64,000 nucleotides of DNA from JANJTB01 sp032027125 (lineage in GTDB: Bacteria; Bacteroidota; Ignavibacteria; Kapaibacteriales; UBA2268). The DNA lies in contig JAVSMQ010000001.1 of NCBI GenBank assembly GCA_032027125.1, positions 3,644,198-3,708,197 of the forward strand. Reading direction: 5' to 3'. This document shows positions 36,893 to 44,834 of the stretch, one piece after another. The notes under the pieces were generated by a model, which was given only the letters and a program-made list of their open reading frames with translations, had not been told where the DNA came from and ran no database searches. Each line of letters begins with the position of its first letter. Within the stretch, counting starts at the first letter, position 1. The position numbers and the translations under genes are program-made.

Positions 36893-37620
36893 TAAAATAG
36901 ATTTCCGGATTTTAAAACAAATTTATTGTCAAAATGATAAGAGAAATAACTGCTGAAAAAATTGTTAAGGGTAGCAAATTCAATTTTTTCTAAATTATAA
37001 TTAGTAGATTGAACTATATCAACTCCATTTATACACGACAATTTTTCTAAAAGTTCGGAATTCAACTTAAATATCCTGTTATTAGCTATATTGTTAAGTC
37101 CAATAATCATGCCATTATCAATAGATATGGTATAAACTTCCGAAGTTACTATTCCACCAAAATTTAAATCCAAACCAAAACCCATTATCTCGGCAAAACG
37201 ACAGAAAAACCAAATAACAACACTTTTGGGATTATCAGGAAGCTCATTAATAAAATCTATCGTATCATAAAGCAGACTGTAGAGTTCGGGATTAGGATTC
37301 TTGTTAAATTGTGTAATTGAAATTGTTTCTATAACTGCAAAGCCTGCCGATAAATGCTCAATACTATTATAAATTCTAATCCACTTACGGTTGAGCTCCG
37401 ATTTAGATAATAGATAAAGTTCTGTATTAGGTTTAAGATAGAAAGTGGCACTTGTACATGATAAAGGTTCGAGAGAACTGCCGAATTTATTTTTTGGCAT
37501 CCTTGCACCCTTTGCTATCACCGATATTTTGCCGTAATCCATTGAATATAAGGTGATTATCTTGCTTGTATCACCGTATTTCCGAGAATTAAGTATGATT
37601 GATTCACTTGTTACTATCAT
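36892..37620 (-). CDS. recO: DNA repair protein RecO
   Basis: It loads RecA on SSB-coated DNA with RecR. The 242 aa matches the family. The N-terminal OB fold shows SESIILNSRKYGDTSKIITLYS and GKISVIAKGARMPKNKFG; a helical C-terminal domain follows. The zinc cysteines seen in some RecO proteins are absent. The stop overlaps the next start (TAATG), so it is co-translated with the CNNM gene. Confidence 0.93.
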   Translation of the reverse strand: MIVTSESIILNSRKYGDTSKIITLYSMDYGKISVIAKGARMPKNKFGSSLEPLSCTSATFYLKPNTELYLLSKSELNRKWIRIYNSIEHLSAGFAVIETISITQFNKNPNPELYSLLYDTIDFINELPDNPKSVVIWFFCRFAEIMGFGLDLNFGGIVTSEVYTISIDNGMIIGLNNIANNRIFKLNSELLEKLSCINGVDIVQSTNYNLEKIEFATLNNFFSSYFSYHFDNKFVLKSGNLF

Positions 37621-37658
37621 AAAAATAAAAAAAATATTTAAAAATGTAAAAAAACATT

Positions 37659-37688
37659 TTGCAAATATACAAAAAGTTCTTACTTTTG
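37659..37688 (+). promoter_or_regulatory. Promoter of tRNA-Asn
   Basis: TTG (37659-37661), 19 bp and TACTTTTG (37681-37688) match the Bacteroidota consensus. It ends 13 bp before the tRNA, which fits a start just upstream of the mature 5' end. Confidence 0.8.
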
Positions 37689-37701
37689 TATCTCGTTAGT
37701 T

Positions 37702-37775
37702 TCCCAAGTAGCTCAGTTGGTTAGAGCATCTGACTGTTAATCAGAGGGTCCGGGGTTCAAGTCCCTGCTTGGGAG
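37702..37775 (+). tRNA. tRNA-Asn (anticodon GTT)
   Basis: The acceptor arms TCCCAAG/CTTGGGA pair perfectly. The D-arm is GCTCAGTTGGTTAGAGC, the anticodon loop CTGTTAA gives GTT, and the T-arm is GGGGTTCAAGTCCC. CCA is not encoded. Confidence 0.98.
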
Positions 37776-37788
37776 CATCAACATACAC

Positions 37789-37820
37789 AAGGGTTTCCAT
37801 TCGGAAGCCCTTTGTTGTTT
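37789..37820 (+). terminator. Terminator after tRNA-Asn
   Basis: AAGGGTTTCC and GGAAGCCCTT form a 10-bp stem with one wobble and a 4-nt loop, followed by TGTTGTTT. It lies 13 bp after the tRNA. Confidence 0.75.
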
Positions 37821-37954
37821 AAAGCAAATGAATGTTTCCAATCAACAATTAACTTTAAAAAAGATTTCTAATTATTCGATTTATAAATTGAAATATATTC
37901 TATAATCAGCTAGTTGATTTAAAAAATACAAAAAGAAATAAATAAAAATATTTC

Positions 37955-37993
37955 AAAAAAAACCTTTCATAAGTTAAATTTATATGAAAGGTT
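37955..37993 (-). terminator. Terminator after the FKBP lipoprotein gene
   Basis: On the minus strand AACCTTTCATA and TATGAAAGGTT (one arm offset) pair and are followed by TTTTTTTTG. It lies 25 bp after the stop. Confidence 0.85.
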
Positions 37994-38018
37994 CTTTCTG
38001 AAATCTGAAAAAGTAAAA

Positions 38019-38885
38019 TTAAAATCCTTTATTGGGTAATCCGCCCATACCGGGACCGGGTGGTTTTGGAGGATTCTTTTTGAGAAATTCTTTAATTTCT
38101 TCAGGAGTCATAATTTTAATCAGTTCTACATCAACAATCGTCATCTTGTTAGGCGGTACCCTGCCTTCAGCACCTGATTCTCCGAAACCGAGGTTGGGGT
38201 GCATATAAACTATCCATCTGGAGCCTTCTTTCATCTTTGTAATTGCTTCGAGCCAGCCGGGTATCATTTTTTCATTTGGAATTGCTCTTGGCTCACCGCC
38301 CCTTGTATCATCAAAAATCGTTCCGTCGGGAAAAGTGGAAGTCATGTGAACCAAAACAGCATCCATGGTTGTAGGAGAATTACCGGTTCCCTCTTTCAAA
38401 ACTTTATATTGGAGACCGCTTGGCAATGTCACAACTCCGGGCTTGTTTTTGTTCTTTTCAAGAAATTCTTCGGCTTCAGATAGATTCTTAACGGCTGCAA
38501 CAGATGCTTCAATTTCTTTTGATTTTGCAATACTGTCCATTCTTGCAGTCATAAACTGCGAAAATTGCTGCATTACTGCTTCCATAGAATCAACCGGAAT
38601 TTTTGGATCCCCTTCTTTAAGTGCATCTACAAAACCTTGAATCAGGTAATCAAGACTAAGTGATAAAGAGTCCCTAAGCATGTTCTGAGCCGTTCTATAG
38701 CCGTTCATGTACATAAACTTGTCAACGACTGATTTAGGCTCATCTGGTGCCGTATTATCGTGTTTACGGATAATCTCGGAAAAATCTTTTTTAAGCTGCT
38801 CCTTATCCTGTGATTTGTCAGGATTTGTCTTATCACTGCAGGCTATGGAAAAAAACATAGCAAATAATACAAAATATCTAAACAT
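38019..38885 (-). CDS. FKBP-type peptidyl-prolyl isomerase lipoprotein
   Basis: This envelope protein-folding catalyst has 288 aa. ATG 38885 is chosen because GGAG lies 7 nt before it; the upstream TTG adds nothing. The signal peptide ends in the lipobox FFSIAC. An FkpA-type helical dimerisation domain follows (about 45-155, GYRTAQNMLRDSLSLSLDYL; shown in part). The FKBP domain (about 165-265) has SGLQYKVLKEGTG, PDGTIFDDTRGG, IPGWLEAITKMKEGSRW and GAEGRVPPNKM. The tail is Pro/Gly-rich. It stands alone with its own terminator. Confidence 0.93.
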   Translation of the reverse strand: MFRYFVLFAMFFSIACSDKTNPDKSQDKEQLKKDFSEIIRKHDNTAPDEPKSVVDKFMYMNGYRTAQNMLRDSLSLSLDYLIQGFVDALKEGDPKIPVDSMEAVMQQFSQFMTARMDSIAKSKEIEASVAAVKNLSEAEEFLEKNKNKPGVVTLPSGLQYKVLKEGTGNSPTTMDAVLVHMTSTFPDGTIFDDTRGGEPRAIPNEKMIPGWLEAITKMKEGSRWIVYMHPNLGFGESGAEGRVPPNKMTIVDVELIKIMTPEEIKEFLKKNPPKPPGPGMGGLPNKGF

Positions 38886-38984
38886 CAAAATACTCCAAAA
38901 TTATAATCAATATATATTATAAAAAATTTTCAATCAATTGTATAATAACAAATATTACCGGAAATGTTACAAAAAATTGATTTA

Positions 38985-40427
38985 TTATTGAATTCTCTCC
39001 ATTGCAAGCTGTTTCAAAGTTTTTTCAGGCTTCAGATTTATTAATTTCATCTCAGGTATGTAAGATTTATAATTCCCTGAATACAAAAAATTTGAAATTA
39101 AATCTGAATAAGCCGTTATGTTATATGTATGCAAGTCCTGTGAATTATAATCCGATAATATGATGCTGACAGCATTTGAATATTTTGGCTTAAGTTCAAA
39201 TTCAGCCAGTTCAAACGGAGCTGTCAAATCTAAATTTGCAGTAATCATCAGACATTCGCCGGCAAGGGAATCAGGATTTGATAATTTAACCGGCAGTATT
39301 TCCGTTTTGAAGCCGGATTTCTGAATAACTGCAAAAACAAATTTTGCCAGTGGTGAGCCAATCGAATTTATTGAATTATACGAGAAAGCATTTGAATAAT
39401 CCATTTTCGGTTCATATTCACATGTTGCTGACTTTATTGCATAATCACCAAAATTAAATGCCGGATAAAATTCAGAATATAACTCCTCTAAATATTTCAG
39501 ACTTTCATAATCACCGTTACCTGCCGATAAGAATGCTTCATTTACTAATGCAGCACCGTGCAGAGTTTCCAATAAACTGAATGTAGAATAAACAATTTTA
39601 TCCTTATCAAACACATGACCGTTGTGTTCTTTAGGAAGTGATGAAAGTGTCCTGATAATATTTTGACTGAAACCCGTATTATTGTTTATCTCTCTTGCCA
39701 CAGGATTATAAAATTCCATAACATTTTCAATTAATTGGGAATTTAATGCTAATGAGCCATAAGCTTTTGGGCGTTCCATCATTATTCTGAAAACAGCATT
39801 AGGAGCAATCTTTGAATATATCTGTGCAATTCTTCCACCAAAACCTACTGCAAAAATATTTATCTTTTCGTACTGAAAAGCAAGTCGTGCCGATTCCAAA
39901 TCATAAGCCATATTTACAATATTATATTGGCTTAAATCAATTTCAAGACTGTCTGCGAGTTTATTAAACCCTTTTTCAAAGGCTTTTGCTGCCAGATTTA
40001 AGTTCGCATCGGACAAAAAATTTGAATTTTGGGTTATATGGTTTAATTCAGGCAAATTCAAATTAACCGCACCGTCAACTCCACGGTAGCCGATAATAAT
40101 AACATCATGATTTTCAACAAGCCAGGTAGGCATAATTTTAACGAAATTGCTATATCCGGGTCCGTCATTTAGTATAAAGACTGGAGCACCCGGCTGTTTA
40201 GAGCCGGTTCTAATCCTGATAACAGGAATATCAATAACTTTTGAATCTTTATCCTGAGGATTCTCAAGAATCTGCATTTTACAATAGTCAGCATCATAAT
40301 CTACTCCGGCAACATTGTAAACACTGTCAAGTACGGAGAACTCCAGTTTGACAGGACTTTTGGAGCAGGATGCGGCAAACAGTGCCAAAATTAGAAACAT
40401 AAGTAATTTCATAAGGATATTTTTCAT
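38985..40427 (-). CDS. Alpha/beta-hydrolase-fold lipoprotein lacking the nucleophile
   Basis: The 480-residue protein starts with a lipoprotein signal (LALFAASC, Cys21). The fold resembles tripeptidyl aminopeptidase-like S33 hydrolases: PVFILNDGPGYSN (oxyanion region), VIIIGYRGVDGA and INIFAVGFGGRIAQIYS. In active relatives the last motif reads GxSxGxR; here the serine position is Gly195. An Asp (TANLDLTAPFEL) and a His (QDLHTYN) are present near the expected places. It is therefore probably a pseudoenzyme. It lies 2 bp downstream of the beta-lactamase gene, in the same operon. Confidence 0.75.
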   Translation of the reverse strand: MKNILMKLLMFLILALFAASCSKSPVKLEFSVLDSVYNVAGVDYDADYCKMQILENPQDKDSKVIDIPVIRIRTGSKQPGAPVFILNDGPGYSNFVKIMPTWLVENHDVIIIGYRGVDGAVNLNLPELNHITQNSNFLSDANLNLAAKAFEKGFNKLADSLEIDLSQYNIVNMAYDLESARLAFQYEKINIFAVGFGGRIAQIYSKIAPNAVFRIMMERPKAYGSLALNSQLIENVMEFYNPVAREINNNTGFSQNIIRTLSSLPKEHNGHVFDKDKIVYSTFSLLETLHGAALVNEAFLSAGNGDYESLKYLEELYSEFYPAFNFGDYAIKSATCEYEPKMDYSNAFSYNSINSIGSPLAKFVFAVIQKSGFKTEILPVKLSNPDSLAGECLMITANLDLTAPFELAEFELKPKYSNAVSIILSDYNSQDLHTYNITAYSDLISNFLYSGNYKSYIPEMKLINLKPEKTLKQLAMERIQ

Positions 40428-40429
40428 AA

Positions 40430-41230
40430 TCAGTTTATAACCCGTAACTTATTTAACAATTTTTTAGTTAATGAAACTCTTGTACCAAGGAATTGTCTAT
40501 CTAACGAATCTTTGGTACTGATATTGGTTGCAAAAATAAATGCATCTTCTCCTTTTTCGACCCAGCCGACAAACCAGCCTGTCTTCGACTGTAGTGCTGC
40601 GCCTGTTTTACCTCGTAATTTGTAATTCGGATTGTCCTCAATTAACATTAACTGCTTCACGGTATCCATAGTAGTTTTTGAAAATGGCAGAGTGCCTTTA
40701 TAAAGTTTTTCCAGAAAAACTGCCTGTTCAAGAGCAGATATTACTAAACTGCCGTCAAGCCAGAAATTGTCAATTCTACCGGCGCGGGTCATGGTACCAT
40801 AATCTTTCAGTGTATCAAGCCAAAATTTCATTGTTGAATCTCCGATTCTGTTTGCAATATCCTGATAATACCACACTACAGAATACTTGAATGCAGATTG
40901 CAGGTCATGGTCTCGGTTCCATTCTTCAATCGGTTTTTCGATACCATTGTATCTTATAGTATCATGAATTGAACTGACTGCACGAGTTTGAAGAGCTATC
41001 AATGAGTTTGGAATTTTGAACGTTGATGCAGGTGAAAACTGTTTCAAACATCTTTGATGATTTACAAAAATCTTTTTTCCTGTTTTGACATTTAAAAGTA
41101 CAAAACATCCTTCATAACCCGTGGAATCTATAACCTGCTTCAAATCAGTACGATACTCTTCATTATTATCCGAGCAGGATAAGAGAATGAATATAAAAAT
41201 TAAAAAACATGAAATCTTACATTTTATCAT
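40430..41230 (-). CDS. Class D (OXA-like) beta-lactamase lipoprotein
   Basis: A serine beta-lactamase or penicillin-binding relative of 266 aa. ATG 41230 is chosen because the upstream TTG start would spoil the signal peptide; the lipobox is FILLSC (Cys19). Class D motifs are all present: FSPASTFKIPNSL (Ser69, Lys72), KYSVVWYYQ (Ser117-x-Val119), WLDGSLVISALEQ and LRGKTGAA. FVGWVEKGEDAFIFATNI follows, as in OXA and BlaR-type domains. Without a membrane sensor part it is more likely an enzyme. It is co-oriented, 2 bp apart, with the hydrolase-fold lipoprotein gene. Confidence 0.88.
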   Translation of the reverse strand: MIKCKISCFLIFIFILLSCSDNNEEYRTDLKQVIDSTGYEGCFVLLNVKTGKKIFVNHQRCLKQFSPASTFKIPNSLIALQTRAVSSIHDTIRYNGIEKPIEEWNRDHDLQSAFKYSVVWYYQDIANRIGDSTMKFWLDTLKDYGTMTRAGRIDNFWLDGSLVISALEQAVFLEKLYKGTLPFSKTTMDTVKQLMLIEDNPNYKLRGKTGAALQSKTGWFVGWVEKGEDAFIFATNISTKDSLDRQFLGTRVSLTKKLLNKLRVIN

Positions 41231-41424
41231 AACAGTAAATTTCTGATTATTACAACATTTCAAAAATTTCAATTACAAATGTATGTATGAAATCCTTCAT
41301 AATGAAATTGTTTTTATGAAATTATCATTTAGTTGAAAGATTTTATATTTTAACATAAGCAAATTATTAAGTTAATATATCGTCAAAACCAAAATCATTT
41401 TGCCTAAATTTAAAAAAGTATTTT

Positions 41425-42294
41425 ATGTTTGAATTAAATATTAATTCAGAGACCGGAGATTTAAAGAAGGTTGTCGTCGGTATAGCCCGTGATAGGGGTA
41501 AAAAGGTTTACGAGAATAATCCTAAAATATCAAAACATCTTAAATTAAATACAATGCCCGGAGAGTCAGATCTGATTTCGCAGGTTAATACTCTTGCAAA
41601 AATAATTGAAAATAACGGCGTGGAAGTTTTACGACCTGAAAATGTTGAGGCTCAGGACCAAATTTTCATCAGGGATATCGGATTTGTAATTGGCAATAAA
41701 TTTGTTTTGTCCAACATGAAAAAGTCAAACAGAAAACCTGAACAGGACGGTATTCTGAAGATTCTGGAACAAATTGACAAGAACAGCTTGCTGACTCCAC
41801 CCGATAATGCAAACATTGAGGGCGGTGATGTAATTCTTTACGGAAATTATGTTTTTGTCGGGATGACAGCCAGAACGAATTTTTACGGATTTGAATTTAT
41901 TCAAAATAGTTTCCCGGATAAACAGGTTGTTCCTTTTCACATGTATGTTACCGACAATCCGGCAACAAATATTCTGCATCTTGATTGTGCTTTTCAGCCT
42001 GTTGGAGAAAACCTTGCGATTATTTACGAAAATGGTTTCGTACATAAACCTGAAATAATGTATGATATTTTCGGAGAAAGCAATTTAATAAAAGTAACGC
42101 AGTATGAGATGTATCACATGTTTCCCAACATCTTTTCGATTTCACCGAATATTGTCATCACAGATACATCTTTCAAAAGATTAAATCAGATATTAAGGTC
42201 AAAAGGAATCCTGACTATTGAGACTGATTATAAGGAAGTATCAAAATTAGGAGGGCTTTTCAGATGCTCAACGATGCCCCTGATAAGAAAATAA
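41425..42294 (+). CDS. Arginine deiminase / dimethylargininase-family enzyme
   Basis: This 289-residue amidinotransferase-superfamily protein has the catalytic framework IFIRDIGFVIGN, NIEGGDVILYG, NILHLDCAFQP (His) and the C-terminal nucleophile GLFRCSTMPLIRK. Members hydrolyse guanidino groups of arginine or methylarginine. The substrate cannot be read from the sequence. It is not part of an arcABC cluster. Its last 31 bp overlap the DUF5522 gene in another frame. Confidence 0.82.
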   Translation: MFELNINSETGDLKKVVVGIARDRGKKVYENNPKISKHLKLNTMPGESDLISQVNTLAKIIENNGVEVLRPENVEAQDQIFIRDIGFVIGNKFVLSNMKKSNRKPEQDGILKILEQIDKNSLLTPPDNANIEGGDVILYGNYVFVGMTARTNFYGFEFIQNSFPDKQVVPFHMYVTDNPATNILHLDCAFQPVGENLAIIYENGFVHKPEIMYDIFGESNLIKVTQYEMYHMFPNIFSISPNIVITDTSFKRLNQILRSKGILTIETDYKEVSKLGGLFRCSTMPLIRK

Positions 42295-42467
42295 GTGATT
42301 TACAAAAATCGTTAAACGATGACTTTTATTTTAATCAGGATGGTTTGTTGGTTTTTACTGAAAATTATCACAGGAAAAGAGGTTTTTGCTGTAAAAACTC
42401 ATGTCTGCACTGCCCCTGGAATTACCGAAACAGTCAGAAAGTCTCTAAAAATTTTACAACCCTTTGA
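42264..42467 (+). CDS. DUF5522 cysteine-rich small protein
   Basis: A 67-residue protein with the family pattern FTENYHRKRGFCCKNSCLHCPWNY. Four cysteines in this block suggest metal binding. The start lies inside the preceding gene (31-bp overlap), so translation is probably coupled. The function is unknown. Confidence 0.8.
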   Translation: MLNDAPDKKISDLQKSLNDDFYFNQDGLLVFTENYHRKRGFCCKNSCLHCPWNYRNSQKVSKNFTTL

Positions 42468-42577
42468 GTTATCTATAATGACAAATGACCAAACCACTGC
42501 CAAGCCTGTTATGATTTCAATAATCTTATGTGAAGTGTTATTTTCACTGATTGGCTGTGGTCTGGTCATTAAAAAAT

Positions 42578-43558
42578 TTACCAGTTATACATTTTTTCCA
42601 AAATCCAGGTTTTCTTAGTTTCGACTTTCTGTTTGATGAAGTCATTAGCTACCTGGTAAACTAATTCATAATTTTGGTTGATGTCCATTTGTGTTACCGA
42701 ACCACGTGGATGAATCTTAATCAAATATTCGCTTGAGCCTGTTGCATTTGTAAAGTCAATAAGTTGAGACAATCCAAACATTCTAACAATGCTTTCTTTA
42801 GGTAAAATACCTTTGGTAACACCTTTGATAATAAAAGATTGAATATTAAAATTTGCAAGAGTGAATTCGACGCTGTCAACAAATCTCGAACCCTCTAATT
42901 CGCTTGGAATCTCTCTTGTCCATGTAGAATCAATATCAACTTTTTGAATAGGGGGGATTCCTTTTATAACATCGAATAAGTTTTTCAGTGATTCATCCTG
43001 CAGACCGTTCACCCATGTAGCCTTTATCATTTCATCGGTAGGTGCAGTTTTCTCATCAGTAACATAATTTCTTTTATCAATCAGCATTTCTCCGTCAACT
43101 TTGGCAACTTCAAAATAAGGTGAATAAGTCATCTGGAAATTCAGCCCCAAAGGTACCATTTTAATTTGGTAATCATCAACTTTAGGGGGTCTCATGTCAT
43201 CTCTCTGGTCGTTATAATAGAAGGTTGTATCTTTGTTGGTGAATTTATATTCCATCGAATCAACCGAGACTTCTATAAGTTGAAATCCTTCTTTATCTAT
43301 AGCACTTGGAGCGCGTAGAGAAAAATGATATGTCAGTTCTCTGTCAAAATTTTGAGTTGTATTGTTGCTGAATATTCTCTGGATTTTTGAATTTTCCTTG
43401 TAAATATATTTATTTGAAACATTGACAGGAAACTTTGTCAGTATTTTATACATAGGTTCGTGCGGTTTTTCCGGACTATTTTCCGATGATTGTGATATGC
43501 CGGTAAAAGGCAGAAGCATAGCTAAAAACAAAGGGACCAATATAGATTTAAATAACAT
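42578..43558 (-). CDS. Exported protein of unknown function (DUF6263-like)
   Basis: ATG 43558 is chosen because AGGAG lies 8 nt upstream; the longer reading would run into the preceding gene. It has 326 aa. A signal peptide ends near FTGISQ, with no lipobox. The rest is beta-rich, with TYHFSLRAPSAIDKEGFQLIEV and an aromatic C-terminus (KKTWILEKMYNW). The layout is like periplasmic DUF6263 proteins, but that match is tentative. The start overlaps the end of the Nudix gene by 11 bp. Confidence 0.7.
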   Translation of the reverse strand: MLFKSILVPLFLAMLLPFTGISQSSENSPEKPHEPMYKILTKFPVNVSNKYIYKENSKIQRIFSNNTTQNFDRELTYHFSLRAPSAIDKEGFQLIEVSVDSMEYKFTNKDTTFYYNDQRDDMRPPKVDDYQIKMVPLGLNFQMTYSPYFEVAKVDGEMLIDKRNYVTDEKTAPTDEMIKATWVNGLQDESLKNLFDVIKGIPPIQKVDIDSTWTREIPSELEGSRFVDSVEFTLANFNIQSFIIKGVTKGILPKESIVRMFGLSQLIDFTNATGSSEYLIKIHPRGSVTQMDINQNYELVYQVANDFIKQKVETKKTWILEKMYNW

Positions 43559-44102
43559 TGATATTACTCCTAAAATTTGAAAATACATACAAAGACCACG
43601 CTGAGAGGGTCATTCCGTCCCAAATCTCATTGCTTCTAATTAATTCATTAATTTCATTAAAACTCAATCTGATGACATCAAATTCCTCACTTTCATCAGG
43701 TGAAGATTTCACTTCGCTCAAATCTTCTGCTATAAAGACGTTACAAATCTCATTTGTAACACCGTTGAATGGATTAAACTCACCGATTTTAGAAATATTT
43801 CCGGTAATTAAACCGGCTTCCTGACTAAGCTCTTCCCGGGCATTCAATTCAGGACTGATACCTGATTTCATTCCACCGCCCGGAAACTCAAGACTGAACC
43901 GCTGATTTAGATATCTGTACTGCCTGACAAGTACAAACCTGCCGTCATTTAATTTTGGTATTACCATTATTGAACCCGGAGTTTCAACATAATAGTAATC
44001 ACCAATTGCATCGTTAGGCATAATATACTTATCATGCTTATAAACCCAATATGGATTTGTATCAATAATCTCGGATGATATTTTATCGAATTTTTTCTGC
44101 AT
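43548..44102 (-). CDS. Nudix-fold hydrolase with altered Nudix box
   Basis: A 184-residue protein of the ADP-ribose pyrophosphatase-like group: VLVRQYRYLNQRFSLEFPGG is typical. The Nudix box aligned on EFPGGGMKSGISPELNAR and EELSQEAG has Ile for the first Glu, Glu for the Arg of RE, and Gln for one metal Glu of EE. Two of the main metal-binding glutamates remain, so activity may be weak or changed. It is co-transcribed with the exported protein downstream. Confidence 0.85.
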   Translation of the reverse strand: MQKKFDKISSEIIDTNPYWVYKHDKYIMPNDAIGDYYYVETPGSIMVIPKLNDGRFVLVRQYRYLNQRFSLEFPGGGMKSGISPELNAREELSQEAGLITGNISKIGEFNPFNGVTNEICNVFIAEDLSEVKSSPDESEEFDVIRLSFNEINELIRSNEIWDGMTLSAWSLYVFSNFRSNINVI

Positions 44103-44152
44103 AATATTTTAATCGTCCGTTGAAAAATACTTACTTATAAAAATTTCACTTG

Positions 44153-44239
44153 TATGTCACACAGAGCGAAGTCGAAGTGTAAAATACTCGTTAATTGCAG
44201 GTTATTATATCAGTCTTCGACTCCGCTCAGACTGACATA
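44153..44239. repeat. Imperfect inverted repeat of CGAAGTCGAAG / CTTCGACTCCG type
   Basis: The arms (TATGTCACACAGAGCGAAGTC and CTTCGACTCCGCTCAGACTG) pair over about 25 nt with four mismatches around a 34-nt centre. The centre-arm motif CTTCG...CGCTCAG.aTGACA also occurs at 20549-20573, so this belongs to the same dispersed repeat class. Confidence 0.65.
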
Positions 44240-44272
44240 GCTAACATTATTACTAAATCAACAGGCTGTTAA

Positions 44273-44341
44273 TATAAAAAAATGCTGTGAAAGAATATTC
44301 CACCTACGTTAAATTCATAGGCAATGACATTCACAGCATTT
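44273..44341 (-). terminator. Terminator after ndk with long loop
   Basis: On the minus strand AATGCTGTGAA and TTCACAGCATT form an 11-bp perfect stem over a 38-nt loop and are followed by TTTTTTATATT. It lies 18 bp after the ndk stop. Confidence 0.7.
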
Positions 44342-44358
44342 AAATAAAAAAAAATTAC

Positions 44359-44787
44359 TTATGAGTTTATCATTACCAATTCACTTTCACTAAAAAAGAA
44401 CGCAATTTCTCTAATGGCATTCTCATCAGAGTCTGAACCGTGGATGGCATTGGCTTCTATACTCGAACCAAAAAGTGCGCGAATAGTTCCCTGTTCGGCT
44501 TTTTTAGGGTCAGTAGCACCAATCAGATTTCTGAATTCCTCAACTGCGTTATCCTTCTCTAATGCTAACGGTACAATAGCGCCGCTTGTCATATAAGAAA
44601 TCAAATCATTGTAAAAAGGTCTTTCGCGATGAACCGCATAAAATTCTGCTGCTATTTCGGGAGTTATTTTAGTCAGCTTCATTCCAAGCACTTTAAATCC
44701 CGCCGACTGAATTTTTTCGATAATCGCACCTGATACTTTATTAGAAACAGCATCCGGTTTTATAATTGCTAAAGTCTTATTTTTCAT
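44359..44787 (-). CDS. ndk: Nucleoside diphosphate kinase
   Basis: It balances NTP pools through a phosphohistidine. The 142 aa is standard. The start KNKTLAIIKPDAVSNKV and the active-site block ANAIHGSDSDENAIREIAFFF (His in IHGSDS; shown in part) are diagnostic. It lies 47 bp downstream of sucD on the same strand, with its own terminator. Confidence 0.98.
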   Translation of the reverse strand: MKNKTLAIIKPDAVSNKVSGAIIEKIQSAGFKVLGMKLTKITPEIAAEFYAVHRERPFYNDLISYMTSGAIVPLALEKDNAVEEFRNLIGATDPKKAEQGTIRALFGSSIEANAIHGSDSDENAIREIAFFFSESELVMINS

Positions 44788-44834
44788 TTTGTCCTACATA
44801 CACTTTATAATGACACATTAAATTAAAAAAAGTC

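Noticed and set aside
42319..42618. 99-codon frame after the arginine deiminase gene
   Set aside because: It overlaps the DUF5522 gene, whose cysteine motif is clear, in another frame.
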